A stretch of DNA of 64,000 nucleotides from NCBI GenBank assembly GCA_031400505.1, contig JANNPZ010000035.1, forward strand, positions 3,661-67,660, written 5' to 3'. The notes under the pieces were generated by a model. The model saw only the letters and a program-made list of their open reading frames with translations, was not told the DNA's origin and did no database searches. The position numbers and the translations under genes are program-made. This DNA is from JAIYDJ01 sp031400505. GTDB taxonomy: Bacteria; Pseudomonadota; Alphaproteobacteria; Rhodobacterales; Rhodobacteraceae. Below, piece after piece: positions 51,362 through 60,948 of the stretch (the first letter of the stretch is position 1; every line of letters begins with the position of its first letter).

Positions 51362-52929
51362 GCAAGTTGACAAGTGCCGCCGACGCAGCCGCACGCATTC
51401 CCGATGGGGCTGTTGTCACCGTGTCATCTTCATCGGCTTTGGGCTGCCCGGACCTCGTTTTGCAAGCCATTGGCGCGCGCTTTGATGAAACCGGCCATCC
51501 CAGGGGCCTGACCACCATTCACCCGATTGCTGCGGGTGATATGTATGGCGTTAAGGGCGTTGATCACATCGCAAAGGACGTGCTTCTGGCACGCATTCTG
51601 GGGGGGTCCTATCCGTCTGGCCCTTCGTCCAAGCCGATGCCGGAAATCTGGAAGATGGTGGTGGAAAACCGGGTGGCGGCCTATAACGTGCCCTCGGGCA
51701 TCCTGTTCGACATGAACCGCGATGCGGCGGCGAACCGCCCCGGTGTCTTGACCAAGGTGGGGTTGGAAACCTTTGTCGATCCCATCCGCGAAGGTTGCGC
51801 GATGAACGCAGCAGGCGCGGCCCAGCCTATTGTTCATAGGGTCGACTTTGACGGCGACACATGGCTGCATTTTCCCAACATCATCCCGAACGTTGCCATC
51901 CTCCGCGCCACGACGGCGGATGAACACGGCAACCTGACCTATGAACACGAAGGCGCTTATCTGGGCGGGCTGGAACAGGCGATCTGCGTGCGAAACCATG
52001 GCGGCGTGGTGATTGCCCAGGTAGCCCGGATGACCAAGCGCGGCTCGCTTCGGCCCCATAATGTGCGCGTGCCGGGGCATCTGGTCGACATGGTGGTGAT
52101 CGATCCCGCGCAAAAGCAGACCTGCGAGACCCTCTATGACCCGGCAATATCGGGTCAAGTCATGCGACCGTGGAGCAGCTTTACCCTGGCCGAGCATGGT
52201 GTTGAAAAGATCATCGCACGGCGCGCCGCGATGGAGCTGCGCCCCGTCATGACGGCCAATCTGGGTTTCGGCATCAGCGCCATGGTGCCGCGCATCCTTC
52301 TGGAAGAGGGTCACCCCGAGGCCGTGACCTGGGTTATCGAACAGGGTGCGGTGGGCGGCATGCCCCTGACCGGATTTGCCTTTGGCTGTGCGTCGAACGC
52401 CGACGCCTTTGTGCCGTCGCCGCAGCAGTTCATCTATTTTCAGGGCGGAGGGTTCGATGTGTCGTTCCTGTCCTTCCTGGAGGTGGACGCGCAAGGCAAT
52501 GTCAACGTCTCGAAACTGGGCAAGAAACCCTATCTGACTGCGGGCTGCGGCGGCTTTGTGGACATAACTTCGGGTGCGAAGAAGATCGTGTTTTCGGGCT
52601 GGTTCGAGGCGGGCGCGCAGATCGATCTGACGCCCGAAGGCATCAAGGTCGTGACCCCCGGCAAGTTCACCAAGATGGTCGACATCGTTGAACACGTAAC
52701 CTTTTCCGGCAAACGCGCCCGGCAACTGGGGCAGGACGTGCTTTACATCACCGAACGCTGCGTGATCCGGCTTGGGCAAACCGGCCTCATCGCGACCGAG
52801 ATCATGCCCGGCATTGACCCCGAAAAAGACATCGTTGCGGCGTCTGGCGGGCGGGTGCAGGTGGCGCCCGATGCGATCACTTTGCCGCTGTCGTTGCTGG
52901 CCGACGCGCCGATGGGGTGGGGCAAATGA
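51358..52929 (+). CDS. Acyl-CoA:carboxylate CoA-transferase (family I, propionate CoA-transferase-like)
   Basis: 523 residues from the GTG at 51358, chosen because GGAGAG lies 7 nt upstream and the protein then begins KLTSAADAAARIPDG, the usual first helix. The N-terminal alpha-like domain has VTVSSSSALGCPDLVLQAI, and the C-terminal beta-like domain contains VTWVIEQGAVGG, whose Glu is the likely thioester-forming residue. Family I enzymes move CoA between short-chain acids. It is the first enzyme gene of the operon, overlapping the crotonase gene by 4 bp, so it probably activates an acid formed by the aldehyde dehydrogenase. Confidence 0.88.
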   Translation: MSKLTSAADAAARIPDGAVVTVSSSSALGCPDLVLQAIGARFDETGHPRGLTTIHPIAAGDMYGVKGVDHIAKDVLLARILGGSYPSGPSSKPMPEIWKMVVENRVAAYNVPSGILFDMNRDAAANRPGVLTKVGLETFVDPIREGCAMNAAGAAQPIVHRVDFDGDTWLHFPNIIPNVAILRATTADEHGNLTYEHEGAYLGGLEQAICVRNHGGVVIAQVARMTKRGSLRPHNVRVPGHLVDMVVIDPAQKQTCETLYDPAISGQVMRPWSSFTLAEHGVEKIIARRAAMELRPVMTANLGFGISAMVPRILLEEGHPEAVTWVIEQGAVGGMPLTGFAFGCASNADAFVPSPQQFIYFQGGGFDVSFLSFLEVDAQGNVNVSKLGKKPYLTAGCGGFVDITSGAKKIVFSGWFEAGAQIDLTPEGIKVVTPGKFTKMVDIVEHVTFSGKRARQLGQDVLYITERCVIRLGQTGLIATEIMPGIDPEKDIVAASGGRVQVAPDAITLPLSLLADAPMGWGK

Positions 52930-53693
52930 CCGCCGTGCACCTGATCCGTCATGGCAGGGTGGCCGAGATGTGCCTGGACAATCCGGCCAAGATGAATGCC
53001 TTTACGGTTGCAATGCTGGGTCAACTGTCAGCACATCTTGAGGTTATCGACCACGACACCACAATCGCTTCGGTGATGCTGACAGCCACGGGCGACCGTG
53101 CGTTTTGCACCGGTGCCGACATCAATTGTTGGGGCGATCAGAGCCCGGCCGAGTTTGCCCGCCACTGGGTGCGCGATGGTCACCGGATATTCGACCGGCT
53201 GGCGCGGCTTGGAAAACCCACGATTGCGGTTCTGAACGGCCACGCCTTTGGCGGTGGACTAGAGCTTGCCGCTGCCTGCGACTTGCGGGTGATGGCAACC
53301 GGCGCCAGCCTTGCCCTCCCTGAGACTGGCGTCGGAATTGTACCTGGCTGGTCGGGCACGCAGCGGCTGATGCGGCTGATGCCAGAATCGATGGTCAAGG
53401 AAATGGCGCTGTTTGGTCAGCGCATCAAATCCGATCGCGCGCTGGTTTGCGGCTTTGTGGCCGCCGTCGGCGACGACCCGCGCGCCCTGGCTTTGTCCAT
53501 CCTGGACCGGGCCATCGCCCTGTCCCCGCGTGCGGTCGAGATTGCCAAATCCATGATCCACGCCGCGCAAGGTGAGGATCGTGCCGCTATGGTCGAGGCG
53601 CTGGGAAGTGCCGCAATTGCCGCGTCTGCCGACCGGGATGAGGGTGTCGCGTCCTTTCGCGAAAAGCGCAAACCAGATTTCTCGGGGACGTAG
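52926..53693 (+). CDS. Enoyl-CoA hydratase/isomerase (crotonase) family protein
   Basis: 255 residues with ATG overlapping the previous stop (ATGA). The two oxyanion-hole segments of the crotonase fold are visible: DRAFCTGADI and GHAFGGGLELAAACDLRV. PETGVGIVPGWSGTQRLMR and the trimerisation C-terminus complete it. It hydrates or isomerises an acyl-CoA in the cytoplasm. Following the CoA-transferase it extends the acyl-CoA branch of the pathway. The substrate is unknown. Confidence 0.92.
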   Translation: MTAVHLIRHGRVAEMCLDNPAKMNAFTVAMLGQLSAHLEVIDHDTTIASVMLTATGDRAFCTGADINCWGDQSPAEFARHWVRDGHRIFDRLARLGKPTIAVLNGHAFGGGLELAAACDLRVMATGASLALPETGVGIVPGWSGTQRLMRLMPESMVKEMALFGQRIKSDRALVCGFVAAVGDDPRALALSILDRAIALSPRAVEIAKSMIHAAQGEDRAAMVEALGSAAIAASADRDEGVASFREKRKPDFSGT

Positions 53694-53694
53694 C

Positions 53695-55221
53695 ATGAAA
53701 GACCTGCACATCATTGCGGACCAGATGATCGCGCTGCCGACCACCGCCTATCAGGCGCGCCATTTCATCAATGGCCGGACCCAAGACAGCGCCGATGGTC
53801 GCAAATCAGACCGCATCTCGCCCTCGCACGGCGTGGTGGTCAGCCAGGCAGCCCTTGGGTCGCCGGCAGAGGCAGAGGCCGCGATCAAGGCCGCCCGCGC
53901 CGCCTTTGACGATGGCCGTTGGAGCCGGCTTTCCGGAAAGGCCCGCGCTTCCGTTCTGAACAAGGTCGCCGATCTGATCGAGGTGAATGTCGAGAAGCTG
54001 GCGCTAATGGAAACGTTGGAAAGTGGCAAGCCGATTTCGCAATCGCGCGGCGAATGTGGCGGGGCGGCGGATCTGTGGCGCTATGCGGCCGCGTTGGCCC
54101 GCACCAGTCACGGCGACAGCCATAACACTTTGGGCGACGACATTCTGGCCGTCGTCCTGAAGGAACCAATCGGGGTCGTCGCGATCATCACGCCTTGGAA
54201 CTTCCCGTTCTGGATCCTCAGCCAAAAGCTGCCTTTCGCGCTCGCGGCTGGTTGCACTTGCGTGGTAAAGCCCTCCGAAATGACCCCCTCTACCACCGCG
54301 ATGCTGGCAGAGATGCTGGCAGAGGCGGGACTGCCGCCGGGCGTTTGCAACATCGTTCTGGGCTATGGCAACCCGGTGGGCAGCCTGATGTCCACGCATG
54401 CCGATGTAGACATGGTGACTTTCACCGGCTCTACCTCCGTGGGGAAAGTCATCACCAAAAGCGCCGGCGATACGCTCAAGAAGGTCGCCTTGGAACTCGG
54501 CGGCAAGAACCCGCAGGTGATCTTTCCGAATTGCGATATCGAAGGCGCCGCCGATGCGGTGACCTTTGGCATCTACTTCAACGTCGGGCAGTGCTGCAAT
54601 TCGTCAAGCCGGATCATCGTGCACGAAGACATTGCAGAAACGTTTGTCGCGCGGGTGGTCGCGATGTCACGGCAGGTCGCCTTCGGGAACCCGCTGCATC
54701 CCGATACGCAGGTTGGCGCCATCGTCACCCCCGAACACGCAAAAAAGATCGACGGCTATGTCCGTGCCGCCGCCGCCGCAGGGGCCGAGGTCTGCATCGG
54801 AGGCGGGGCCTTGATCGTGCCGGGTCTGGCCGATCAGTTTTATCAACCCACCGTTCTGCGCGGTGTGACGCCCGACATGGCGATCGCGCGCGAAGAGGTG
54901 TTTGGCCCTGTTCTGGTCATGCTGACCTTCCGGACGCTCGAGCAAGCGATCCAGCTTGCCAACGACGCGACCTACGGACTGTCCGCAGGTATCTGGTGCG
55001 ACGATGTGCATACCTGTCTGGAATTCAGCCGCCGTGTAGCGGCTGGCACGGTTTGGACCAACACCTGGATGGACGGCTTTCCGGAAGTGGCCTTTGGCGG
55101 GGTCAGGCAATCCGGCCAGGGCCGCGAAATCGGCAGCTATGGCTTTGACGAATTCCTCGAGGTGAAATCGCTGGTCATGCGGGTTGGCCGCACCCGCGCA
55201 CCTTGGGTGAAAATGGGCTGA
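53695..55221 (+). CDS. Aldehyde dehydrogenase family protein
   Basis: 508 residues from the ATG at 53695 (GGGGA upstream), 1 bp after the crotonase stop. ALDH signatures: TPWNFPFW, FTGSTSVGK, the general-base Glu in LELGGKNPQ, the catalytic Cys in NVGQCCNSSSR, and EEVFGPVL. Closest by memory to betaine-aldehyde/gamma-guanidinobutyraldehyde-type enzymes with NAD. It oxidises an aldehyde, plausibly the product of the two GMC alcohol oxidoreductases in the same cluster, to the acid that the CoA-transferase activates. Confidence 0.93.
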   Translation: MKDLHIIADQMIALPTTAYQARHFINGRTQDSADGRKSDRISPSHGVVVSQAALGSPAEAEAAIKAARAAFDDGRWSRLSGKARASVLNKVADLIEVNVEKLALMETLESGKPISQSRGECGGAADLWRYAAALARTSHGDSHNTLGDDILAVVLKEPIGVVAIITPWNFPFWILSQKLPFALAAGCTCVVKPSEMTPSTTAMLAEMLAEAGLPPGVCNIVLGYGNPVGSLMSTHADVDMVTFTGSTSVGKVITKSAGDTLKKVALELGGKNPQVIFPNCDIEGAADAVTFGIYFNVGQCCNSSSRIIVHEDIAETFVARVVAMSRQVAFGNPLHPDTQVGAIVTPEHAKKIDGYVRAAAAAGAEVCIGGGALIVPGLADQFYQPTVLRGVTPDMAIAREEVFGPVLVMLTFRTLEQAIQLANDATYGLSAGIWCDDVHTCLEFSRRVAAGTVWTNTWMDGFPEVAFGGVRQSGQGREIGSYGFDEFLEVKSLVMRVGRTRAPWVKMG

Positions 55222-55268
55222 ACCCCAGAAGGGGACAGCTGGAACGGACGCAACGGGAGGAGACCTAT

Positions 55269-56522
55269 ATGCGTGGTTTTTTTGGAAAGAGCATGTCCTT
55301 TGTCGCAGTCCTGCTGGCAACAACCAGCATGGCATCGGCTGAGGACGTCGAAGTTCTGCACTGGTGGACTTCGGGCGGTGAAGCTGCTGCGCTGAACGTC
55401 CTGAAGGACGATCTGGCAGGCAAAAGCATCGGCTGGGTCGACATGCCGGTTGCAGGTGGCGGGGGTGAAGCTGCGATGACCACCCTGCGCGCCCGCGTCA
55501 CCGCAGGCGATGCGCCAACTGCGGTGCAGATGCTGGGTTTTGACATCCTGGACTGGGCTGGTGAAAACAAGCTTGCAAACCTTGATGCCGTTGCCGCCGA
55601 AGAAGGCTGGGAGTCCGTGGTTCCGGCAGCGTTGCAGGCCTTTGCCAAATTTGACGGCCATTGGGTATCGGCCCCGGTGAACGTCCATTCGACCAACTGG
55701 GTCTGGGCGAACAAATCGGTTCTTGACGGCCTGAGCATCGCCCAGCCAGCCACATGGGATGAGTTCGTGGCAGCAATGCAAGCCGTCAAGGACAGCGGCA
55801 AGGTTGCGCTCGCGCATGGCGGCCAGGCCTGGCAGGATGCCACTATGTTCGACGGCGTCGTGTTGTCGGTCGGCGGTGTGGAGTTTTATACGAAGGCCTT
55901 CATCGAACTGGACCCGGCCGCCCTCGGCTCGGGCCAGATGACAGAGGCGTTCAACCGCATGGCCACACTGCGCGGTTTTGTCGACGACAACTTCTCGGGT
56001 CGCGACTGGAACCTGGCCTCGGCCATGGTCATCAACAATGAGGCCGCCTTCCAGATCATGGGCGACTGGGCCAAGGGCGAGTTCCTGAAAGCCGGCAAGG
56101 TGCCGGGCACAGACTTCCTGTGCTTCCGCGTTCCGGGCAGCCAAGGCATGGTTGCCTTCAACTCTGACCAGTTCGCAATGTTCGCGCAAGCCGAAGCAGG
56201 GGCGCAAACTGCGCAGGGCGAAATGGCCCGCGCGATCATGTCACCTTCGTTCCAGTCGGCGTTCAACGTGGTGAAAGGCTCGGTTCCGGCCCGGACCGAC
56301 GTGCCGAACGACGCCTTCGACGATTGTGGCAAGCAGGGCATGGCCGAACTGGCCGAAGCCTCGGCCAATGGCACGCTCGTAGGCTCCATCGCCCACGGTC
56401 ACGCCAACAAGGCGGCAGTCAAGAACGCGATCTATGATGTCGTAACCGCGCATTTCAACGGGGAATACGATGCAGCGACTGCGACTGCAAATCTGGTCAG
56501 CGCTGTCGAAGCCTCGCAGTAG
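55269..56522 (+). CDS. ABC sugar-type transporter substrate-binding protein (first paralogue)
   Basis: 417 residues from the ATG at 55269 (GGGAGGAG upstream). Signal peptide to about residue 24 (TSMASA). The mature start EDVEVLHWWTSGGEAAAL is that of COG1653 (cluster B) binding proteins of glucose/mannose type. GGQAWQDATMFD and NFSGRDWNLASAMV follow. It is about half identical by eye to the second binding protein at 58517, sharing WTSGGEAAAL, APVNVH, GGQAWQ, FSGRDWNLASAM and MGDWAKGEF. A strong hairpin follows the gene. Confidence 0.93.
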   Translation: MRGFFGKSMSFVAVLLATTSMASAEDVEVLHWWTSGGEAAALNVLKDDLAGKSIGWVDMPVAGGGGEAAMTTLRARVTAGDAPTAVQMLGFDILDWAGENKLANLDAVAAEEGWESVVPAALQAFAKFDGHWVSAPVNVHSTNWVWANKSVLDGLSIAQPATWDEFVAAMQAVKDSGKVALAHGGQAWQDATMFDGVVLSVGGVEFYTKAFIELDPAALGSGQMTEAFNRMATLRGFVDDNFSGRDWNLASAMVINNEAAFQIMGDWAKGEFLKAGKVPGTDFLCFRVPGSQGMVAFNSDQFAMFAQAEAGAQTAQGEMARAIMSPSFQSAFNVVKGSVPARTDVPNDAFDDCGKQGMAELAEASANGTLVGSIAHGHANKAAVKNAIYDVVTAHFNGEYDAATATANLVSAVEASQ

Positions 56523-56528
56523 CCATAG

Positions 56529-56562
56529 CAACGGAGAGGGGGGAACCCCCTCTCCACCGTTG
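56529..56562 (+). other. Intercistronic hairpin after the first binding-protein gene
   Basis: GGAGAGGGGG and CCCCCTCTCC pair perfectly, with an outer CAACGG/CCGTTG extension. No T-run follows, so it is more likely an mRNA-stabilising or attenuating hairpin than a full terminator. Confidence 0.65.
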
Positions 56563-56639
56563 TTGCGCCGCCCTGAATTGCGCGATCCAACAAGCCCCAG
56601 CAAAGCCTGCCGCAGGCAATCCGCGGCGAAGGAGGAGTG

Positions 56640-57536
56640 ATGGCCCAACAACTGTCCGGCGTGGATTTCCGCACACGACTGCAAGAGTGGATCCCAAAGC
56701 TGGTGTTGTCGCCTTCGCTGGCGGCCATGCTGATCTTCGTCTACGGGTTCATCGCTTTCACTATCTATCTCAGCTTCACCGATTCCAAGATGCTGCCCAG
56801 CTATGACCTGGTCGGGTTCGAAAACTACGCCAAGCTTTGGAACCTGTCGGCCTGGTGGGTGGCAGTCGTCAACCTGATGATCTTTGCCTCGCTGTATATC
56901 ACGATCTGCACTGCCATCGGCCTGACGCTGGCCATCCTGCTGGACCAGAAGATCCGTGGCGAAGGTGTATTGCGGCCGATCTATCTTTACCCGATGGCGC
57001 TGTCGTTCATCGTGACCGGGACCGCGTGGAAATGGATCATGGACCCCGGCATCGGCATCGAAAACTCGATGCATCTTTGGGGCTGGACCAGTTTTCAGTT
57101 CAACTGGATCAAGGACCGCGACATGGCGATCTATACCGTGGTCATCGCGGCTGTCTGGCAGACCTCCGGCTTTGTCATGGCGATGTTTCTGGCCGGTCTG
57201 CGCGGTATCGACAACGAAATTCTGAAGGCCGCCCAGATCGACGGCGCGTCGAATTTCAGCCTGTATCGCCGCATCGTCATTCCGCTGCTGCGTCCGGCCT
57301 TCCTGTCTGCTTTCGTCATCCTCGCGCATCTGGCGGTCAAATCCTATGACCTGATCATCGCGCTGACGGGTGGCGGGCCGGGGCGGGCCACCGAACTTCC
57401 CGCAACTTTCATGTATTCCTACACCTTCACCCGCAATTCGATGGGCATCGGGGCTGCATCGGCGGTGATCATGCTGATGACCATTGCCGCGATCATGACC
57501 CCCTACCTTTACGCCGAGTTGAAGGAGAAATCGTAG
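56640..57536 (+). CDS. ABC sugar-type transporter permease (MalF/UgpA-like)
   Basis: 298 residues from the ATG at 56640 with AGGAGGAG directly upstream (a GTG three bases earlier is also possible). About six transmembrane helices; the EAA-type loop is KAAQIDGASNFSLYRRIVIPLLRP. AWKWIMDPGIGIENSMHLWGW is typical of glucose/mannose-type permeases. It forms half of the channel used by the flanking binding proteins. It overlaps the second permease by one base (TAGTG). Confidence 0.93.
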   Translation: MAQQLSGVDFRTRLQEWIPKLVLSPSLAAMLIFVYGFIAFTIYLSFTDSKMLPSYDLVGFENYAKLWNLSAWWVAVVNLMIFASLYITICTAIGLTLAILLDQKIRGEGVLRPIYLYPMALSFIVTGTAWKWIMDPGIGIENSMHLWGWTSFQFNWIKDRDMAIYTVVIAAVWQTSGFVMAMFLAGLRGIDNEILKAAQIDGASNFSLYRRIVIPLLRPAFLSAFVILAHLAVKSYDLIIALTGGGPGRATELPATFMYSYTFTRNSMGIGAASAVIMLMTIAAIMTPYLYAELKEKS

Positions 57537-58414
57537 TGGCCGCCGTTGACCAAGATACCGCCGTCCGCACCAATTTGGTCACCCGGATTTTCATCTACGG
57601 CATCCTGCTGATCTTCATGGCATTTTACATGATGCCTCTGTTCGTGATGATCGCAAACTCGCTGAAACCCCTTCCCGAGATCACGGGAGGCAACATGATG
57701 GCGCTGCCGCAGGTCTGGACACTGGAACCCTGGCGTCAGGCATGGTCCGAGGCGCAGATCGGGGTCGAGCCTACGGGATTAAAACCCTATTTCATGAATT
57801 CCATCCTGATGGTCGTGCCTGCGGTCGTCATCTCGACCATCCTGGGCGCGCTGAACGGCTATGTGCTGACGAAATGGAGCTTTCGCGGCGACAAGATCAT
57901 CTTTGGGCTGTTGCTGTTTTCGTGCTTCATCCCGTTCCAGATCGTACTGATCCCGATGGCAACCGTCTTGGGAAAACTCGGGTTGGCCGGGTCCATTCCG
58001 GGTCTGGTTCTGGTGCATGTGGTTTATGGCATCGGCTTCTCGACACTGTATTTCCGAAACTACTATTCCTCGTTCCCGACAGAGCTTGTGCGCGCGGCAA
58101 TGATCGATGGCGCGGGGTTCTTCCGTATTTTTTGGCGGATCATGCTGCCGGTTTCGGGACCGATCATTGTGGTCACCGTGATCTGGCAGTTCACCAATAT
58201 CTGGAATGACTTCCTGTTCGGCGCATCATTCGGCGGGCAAAGCCAGCCGATGACGGTGGCGCTGAACAACCTTGTCCAGTCGTCAACGGGGGTCAAGGAA
58301 TACAATGTTCACTTTGCGGGCGCGATCCTGGCCGCGCTGCCGACTTTGCTTGTCTACATCGTTGCAGGCCGCTTTTTCGTGCGCGGCCTGATGGCGGGGT
58401 CGGTGAAAGGATAG
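57536..58414 (+). CDS. ABC sugar-type transporter permease (MalG/UgpE-like)
   Basis: 292 residues starting with GTG at 57536, whose G is the last base of the previous stop; AAGGAG lies upstream. Six hydrophobic helices. The EAA loop is RAAMIDGAGFFRIFWRIMLP. LKPLPEITGGNMMALP and WNDFLFGASFGG are usual for this permease class. It pairs with the preceding permease. A strong hairpin follows before the second binding-protein gene. Confidence 0.93.
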   Translation: MAAVDQDTAVRTNLVTRIFIYGILLIFMAFYMMPLFVMIANSLKPLPEITGGNMMALPQVWTLEPWRQAWSEAQIGVEPTGLKPYFMNSILMVVPAVVISTILGALNGYVLTKWSFRGDKIIFGLLLFSCFIPFQIVLIPMATVLGKLGLAGSIPGLVLVHVVYGIGFSTLYFRNYYSSFPTELVRAAMIDGAGFFRIFWRIMLPVSGPIIVVTVIWQFTNIWNDFLFGASFGGQSQPMTVALNNLVQSSTGVKEYNVHFAGAILAALPTLLVYIVAGRFFVRGLMAGSVKG

Positions 58415-58422
58415 TTCAGGAA

Positions 58423-58454
58423 GACCGCCGGGCGGCTGCAACCACCCGGCGGTC
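58423..58454 (+). other. Intercistronic hairpin after the permease genes
   Basis: GACCGCCGGG and CCCGGCGGTC form a perfect 10-bp GC-rich stem with a 12-nt loop. No T-run follows. Confidence 0.65.
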
Positions 58455-58516
58455 AAGTTCAACCCATGCCCAGCCTTGCAACGGAATACGGGCGAACAAG
58501 AGGAAGGAATACCAGA

Positions 58517-59767
58517 ATGAGGGTCTTGTCCATAAACATAACCGCGCTGCTGCTTGCCACGGCAAGCCCGGTGCTTGCTGAACGATCGGTCGAAGTCATG
58601 CATTTCTGGACGTCGGGCGGCGAAGCGGCGGCTTTGGGGGCAGTGCGCGACAAGGTGGTCGCAGACGGTGTGGCCTGGGTGGATGCCCCGATTGCGGGTG
58701 GTGGTGGCGATGCCGCCAAGACCGCGCTGCAAACCCGGATCGCCAGCGGCAACCCGCCCGCTGCGATGCTGATGCTGGGTCAGAACATCATCGACTGGGC
58801 AAACGAAGGTCTGCTTGGCAATGTCGATGCCCTGGCCGCAACGCAAGGCTGGGATACGGCCCTTCCGCAGGCCGTAAAGGACTTCACCAAGATCGACGGC
58901 CATTACGTTTCGGTGCCAACCAACGTCCACCGCACGGACATGATCTGGGCCAGCAAGGCCGCGTTCGACAAGATCGGCGCTCCCTATCCCACCACTTGGC
59001 AAGATTTGAACGCCCTCGCCCCGAAGTTCATCGAGGCGGGGATCATCCCCCTGGCCCATGGCGGTCAGGCCTGGCAAGCGGCCTATATGTTCGAGGCTGT
59101 GGCCGCCGGGGTTGGCGGCGCCGAATTCTATCGCAAGGCCCTGATCGAGTTGGACGATGCCACCTTGCGCGGCCCGGACATGGTCGCGGTATTCGAACAG
59201 ATGTTTGCATTGCGCGGCATGGTGGATGAAAACTTCTCTGGTCGCGACTGGAACCTCGCCTCGGCAATGGTCATCAAGGGTGAAGCCGCGATGCAGATCA
59301 TGGGCGACTGGGCCAAGGGCGAATTCACCAATGCCGGCAAGCAAGCCGGCGCGGACTATGCCTGCATTCCGGTTCCCAAGGCCAAGGGCGACGGCTTTGT
59401 CTATCTTGTGAACTCTTTGTCGCTGTTCACCCAGACCGACCCTGACCAGATTTCGGCGCAGGAAGTGCTGGCATCGGCCATCATGGATCCGGGCGTGCAA
59501 ATCGCCTTCAATCAGGCCAAGGGTGCAATTCCCGCGCGCACGGACATCGACATTTCGGCGATGGATGCCTGCGCACAGGAAACTTCGGCGGCACTTGCCG
59601 GCAATGATGCGGGCGGCACGGCTGTGCCCACCTTTGCCGGAACGCATGCGGCAAATGCGTCTGTCGTCGGTGCCGCAACAGATGCCATCACCGCCTTCTT
59701 CAATTCCGAGATGACCGCGGCAGAGGGTGCGGTTTCGTTGGCCGACGCAATTGCGGCCGCAAAATAG
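58517..59767 (+). CDS. ABC sugar-type transporter substrate-binding protein (second paralogue)
   Basis: 416 residues from the ATG at 58517 (AGGAAGGA upstream). Signal peptide to about residue 22 (SPVLAERS). The mature part reads SVEVMHFWTSGGEAAAL and shares most landmark segments with the protein at 55269 (NVHRTDMIWASK, GGQAWQAAYMFE, FSGRDWNLASAMV, MGDWAKGEF). Having two binding proteins for one permease pair suggests that the importer takes up two related substrates, or that one serves as a sensor. A strong hairpin follows. Confidence 0.93.
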   Translation: MRVLSINITALLLATASPVLAERSVEVMHFWTSGGEAAALGAVRDKVVADGVAWVDAPIAGGGGDAAKTALQTRIASGNPPAAMLMLGQNIIDWANEGLLGNVDALAATQGWDTALPQAVKDFTKIDGHYVSVPTNVHRTDMIWASKAAFDKIGAPYPTTWQDLNALAPKFIEAGIIPLAHGGQAWQAAYMFEAVAAGVGGAEFYRKALIELDDATLRGPDMVAVFEQMFALRGMVDENFSGRDWNLASAMVIKGEAAMQIMGDWAKGEFTNAGKQAGADYACIPVPKAKGDGFVYLVNSLSLFTQTDPDQISAQEVLASAIMDPGVQIAFNQAKGAIPARTDIDISAMDACAQETSAALAGNDAGGTAVPTFAGTHAANASVVGAATDAITAFFNSEMTAAEGAVSLADAIAAAK

Positions 59768-59770
59768 GAG

Positions 59771-59805
59771 ACTGGCCGTTCGCAGTCACCCTGCGGACGG
59801 CCAGT
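59771..59805 (+). other. Intercistronic hairpin after the second binding-protein gene
   Basis: ACTGGCCGTTCGCAG and CTGCGGACGGCCAGT pair over 15 bp with a single G-T wobble. It starts 3 bp after the stop codon and lacks a T-run, so it may protect the upstream mRNA and lower expression of the ATPase. Confidence 0.7.
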
Positions 59806-59835
59806 CAATCAAACACCGCCAACCGGAGCACGACC

Positions 59836-60948
59836 ATGGGCTTTCTTGATATCCGCAACGTCACAAAATCCTATGGCGCTGTCGAAGTGCTGCACCGCGT
59901 CGACATCTCGGTCGAAGAAGGCGAATTTCTCGTGCTGGTGGGGCCATCAGGCTGCGGCAAGTCCACCCTTTTGAACATGATTGCAGGGCTCGAGGCGATC
60001 TCGTCGGGCGACATTGTCATCAAGGGCCGGGTGGTCAACGGCGTGCATCCATCCAAACGCAACATCGCGATGGTGTTCCAGTCTTACGCGCTTTACCCAA
60101 ACATGACCGTCGCCCAGAACATGACCTTCGGGCTTGAGATGCACGGCGTCCCGAAGGCTGCGCGCGAAAAGGCGCTGCGCGATGTGGCCAAGCTTTTGCA
60201 GATCGAAAACCTGCTCGGCCGCAAACCGGGCCAGCTTTCCGGTGGTCAGCGTCAACGGGTCGCGATGGGCCGCGCGCTGGTCCGAAACCCGGATGTGTTT
60301 CTTTTTGACGAGCCGCTGTCGAACCTGGACGCCAAGCTGCGCGTCGACATGCGGACCGAGATCAAGAAACTGCATGAAAAGCTGAAGACCACCATCGTAT
60401 ATGTAACCCATGACCAGATCGAGGCGATGACCCTGTCGACCCGGATTGCCGTCATGTATCAAGGGTTTGTCCAGCAACTGGGCACACCAAAGGAAATCTA
60501 CGACACCCCGGCAAATGTCTATGTGGCGACCTTTATGGGCAGCCCGGCGATGAACGTCTTTCCGGCCACGGTCATGGTCAAGGACAACGTGCCCCATGCC
60601 CTGATCAAGGACGCGAAGGGCGGCGTTCAGGCCTTGCGGTTCAGCCAACCCAATCTGGCCGACTGGGAAGGTCGCGAGATTCTTCTGGGCATCCGCCCGG
60701 AATCGATCACTGATCCCGACGGCGCGGACCGCAATTCCAGAAACATCGTGCCGTTGCGCAATGTGGTCGGCATCACCGAACCCGCAGGCGCCGATACATT
60801 TGTGGCGATGGAGCTTGGCGGCAAGGACATCATCGCGCGGATGCGGGCGGACGCCAGTGTCGTATCCGGTCAGGATTTCGACTTTGCCATCAACATGGAA
60901 AAAGCGGTCGCTTTTGATCCCAAGACACAAGAGCGCATCAAGCCATGA
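59836..60948 (+). CDS. ABC transporter ATP-binding protein (UgpC/MalK-like)
   Basis: 370 residues. Walker A GPSGCGKST, Q-loop MVFQSYALYPNM, signature LSGGQRQRV, Walker B VFLFDEPLSNLDA, H-loop YVTHDQIEAMT. The C-terminal regulatory OB/TOBE domain (about 240-365) includes FMGSPAMNVFPA and GIRPESI, as in UgpC/MalK. It is the single ATPase of the sugar-type importer encoded upstream. It overlaps the GMC oxidoreductase gene by 4 bp (ATGA). Confidence 0.95.
   Translation: MGFLDIRNVTKSYGAVEVLHRVDISVEEGEFLVLVGPSGCGKSTLLNMIAGLEAISSGDIVIKGRVVNGVHPSKRNIAMVFQSYALYPNMTVAQNMTFGLEMHGVPKAAREKALRDVAKLLQIENLLGRKPGQLSGGQRQRVAMGRALVRNPDVFLFDEPLSNLDAKLRVDMRTEIKKLHEKLKTTIVYVTHDQIEAMTLSTRIAVMYQGFVQQLGTPKEIYDTPANVYVATFMGSPAMNVFPATVMVKDNVPHALIKDAKGGVQALRFSQPNLADWEGREILLGIRPESITDPDGADRNSRNIVPLRNVVGITEPAGADTFVAMELGGKDIIARMRADASVVSGQDFDFAINMEKAVAFDPKTQERIKP

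Noticed and set aside
51430..52779. 449-codon minus-strand frame opposite the CoA-transferase gene
   Set aside because: Same reason: mirror frame of a conserved enzyme.
59771..59805. Strong hairpin read as the operon terminator
   Set aside because: No T-run follows, and the ATPase needed by the importer lies only 30 bp downstream, so a full stop of transcription is unlikely.
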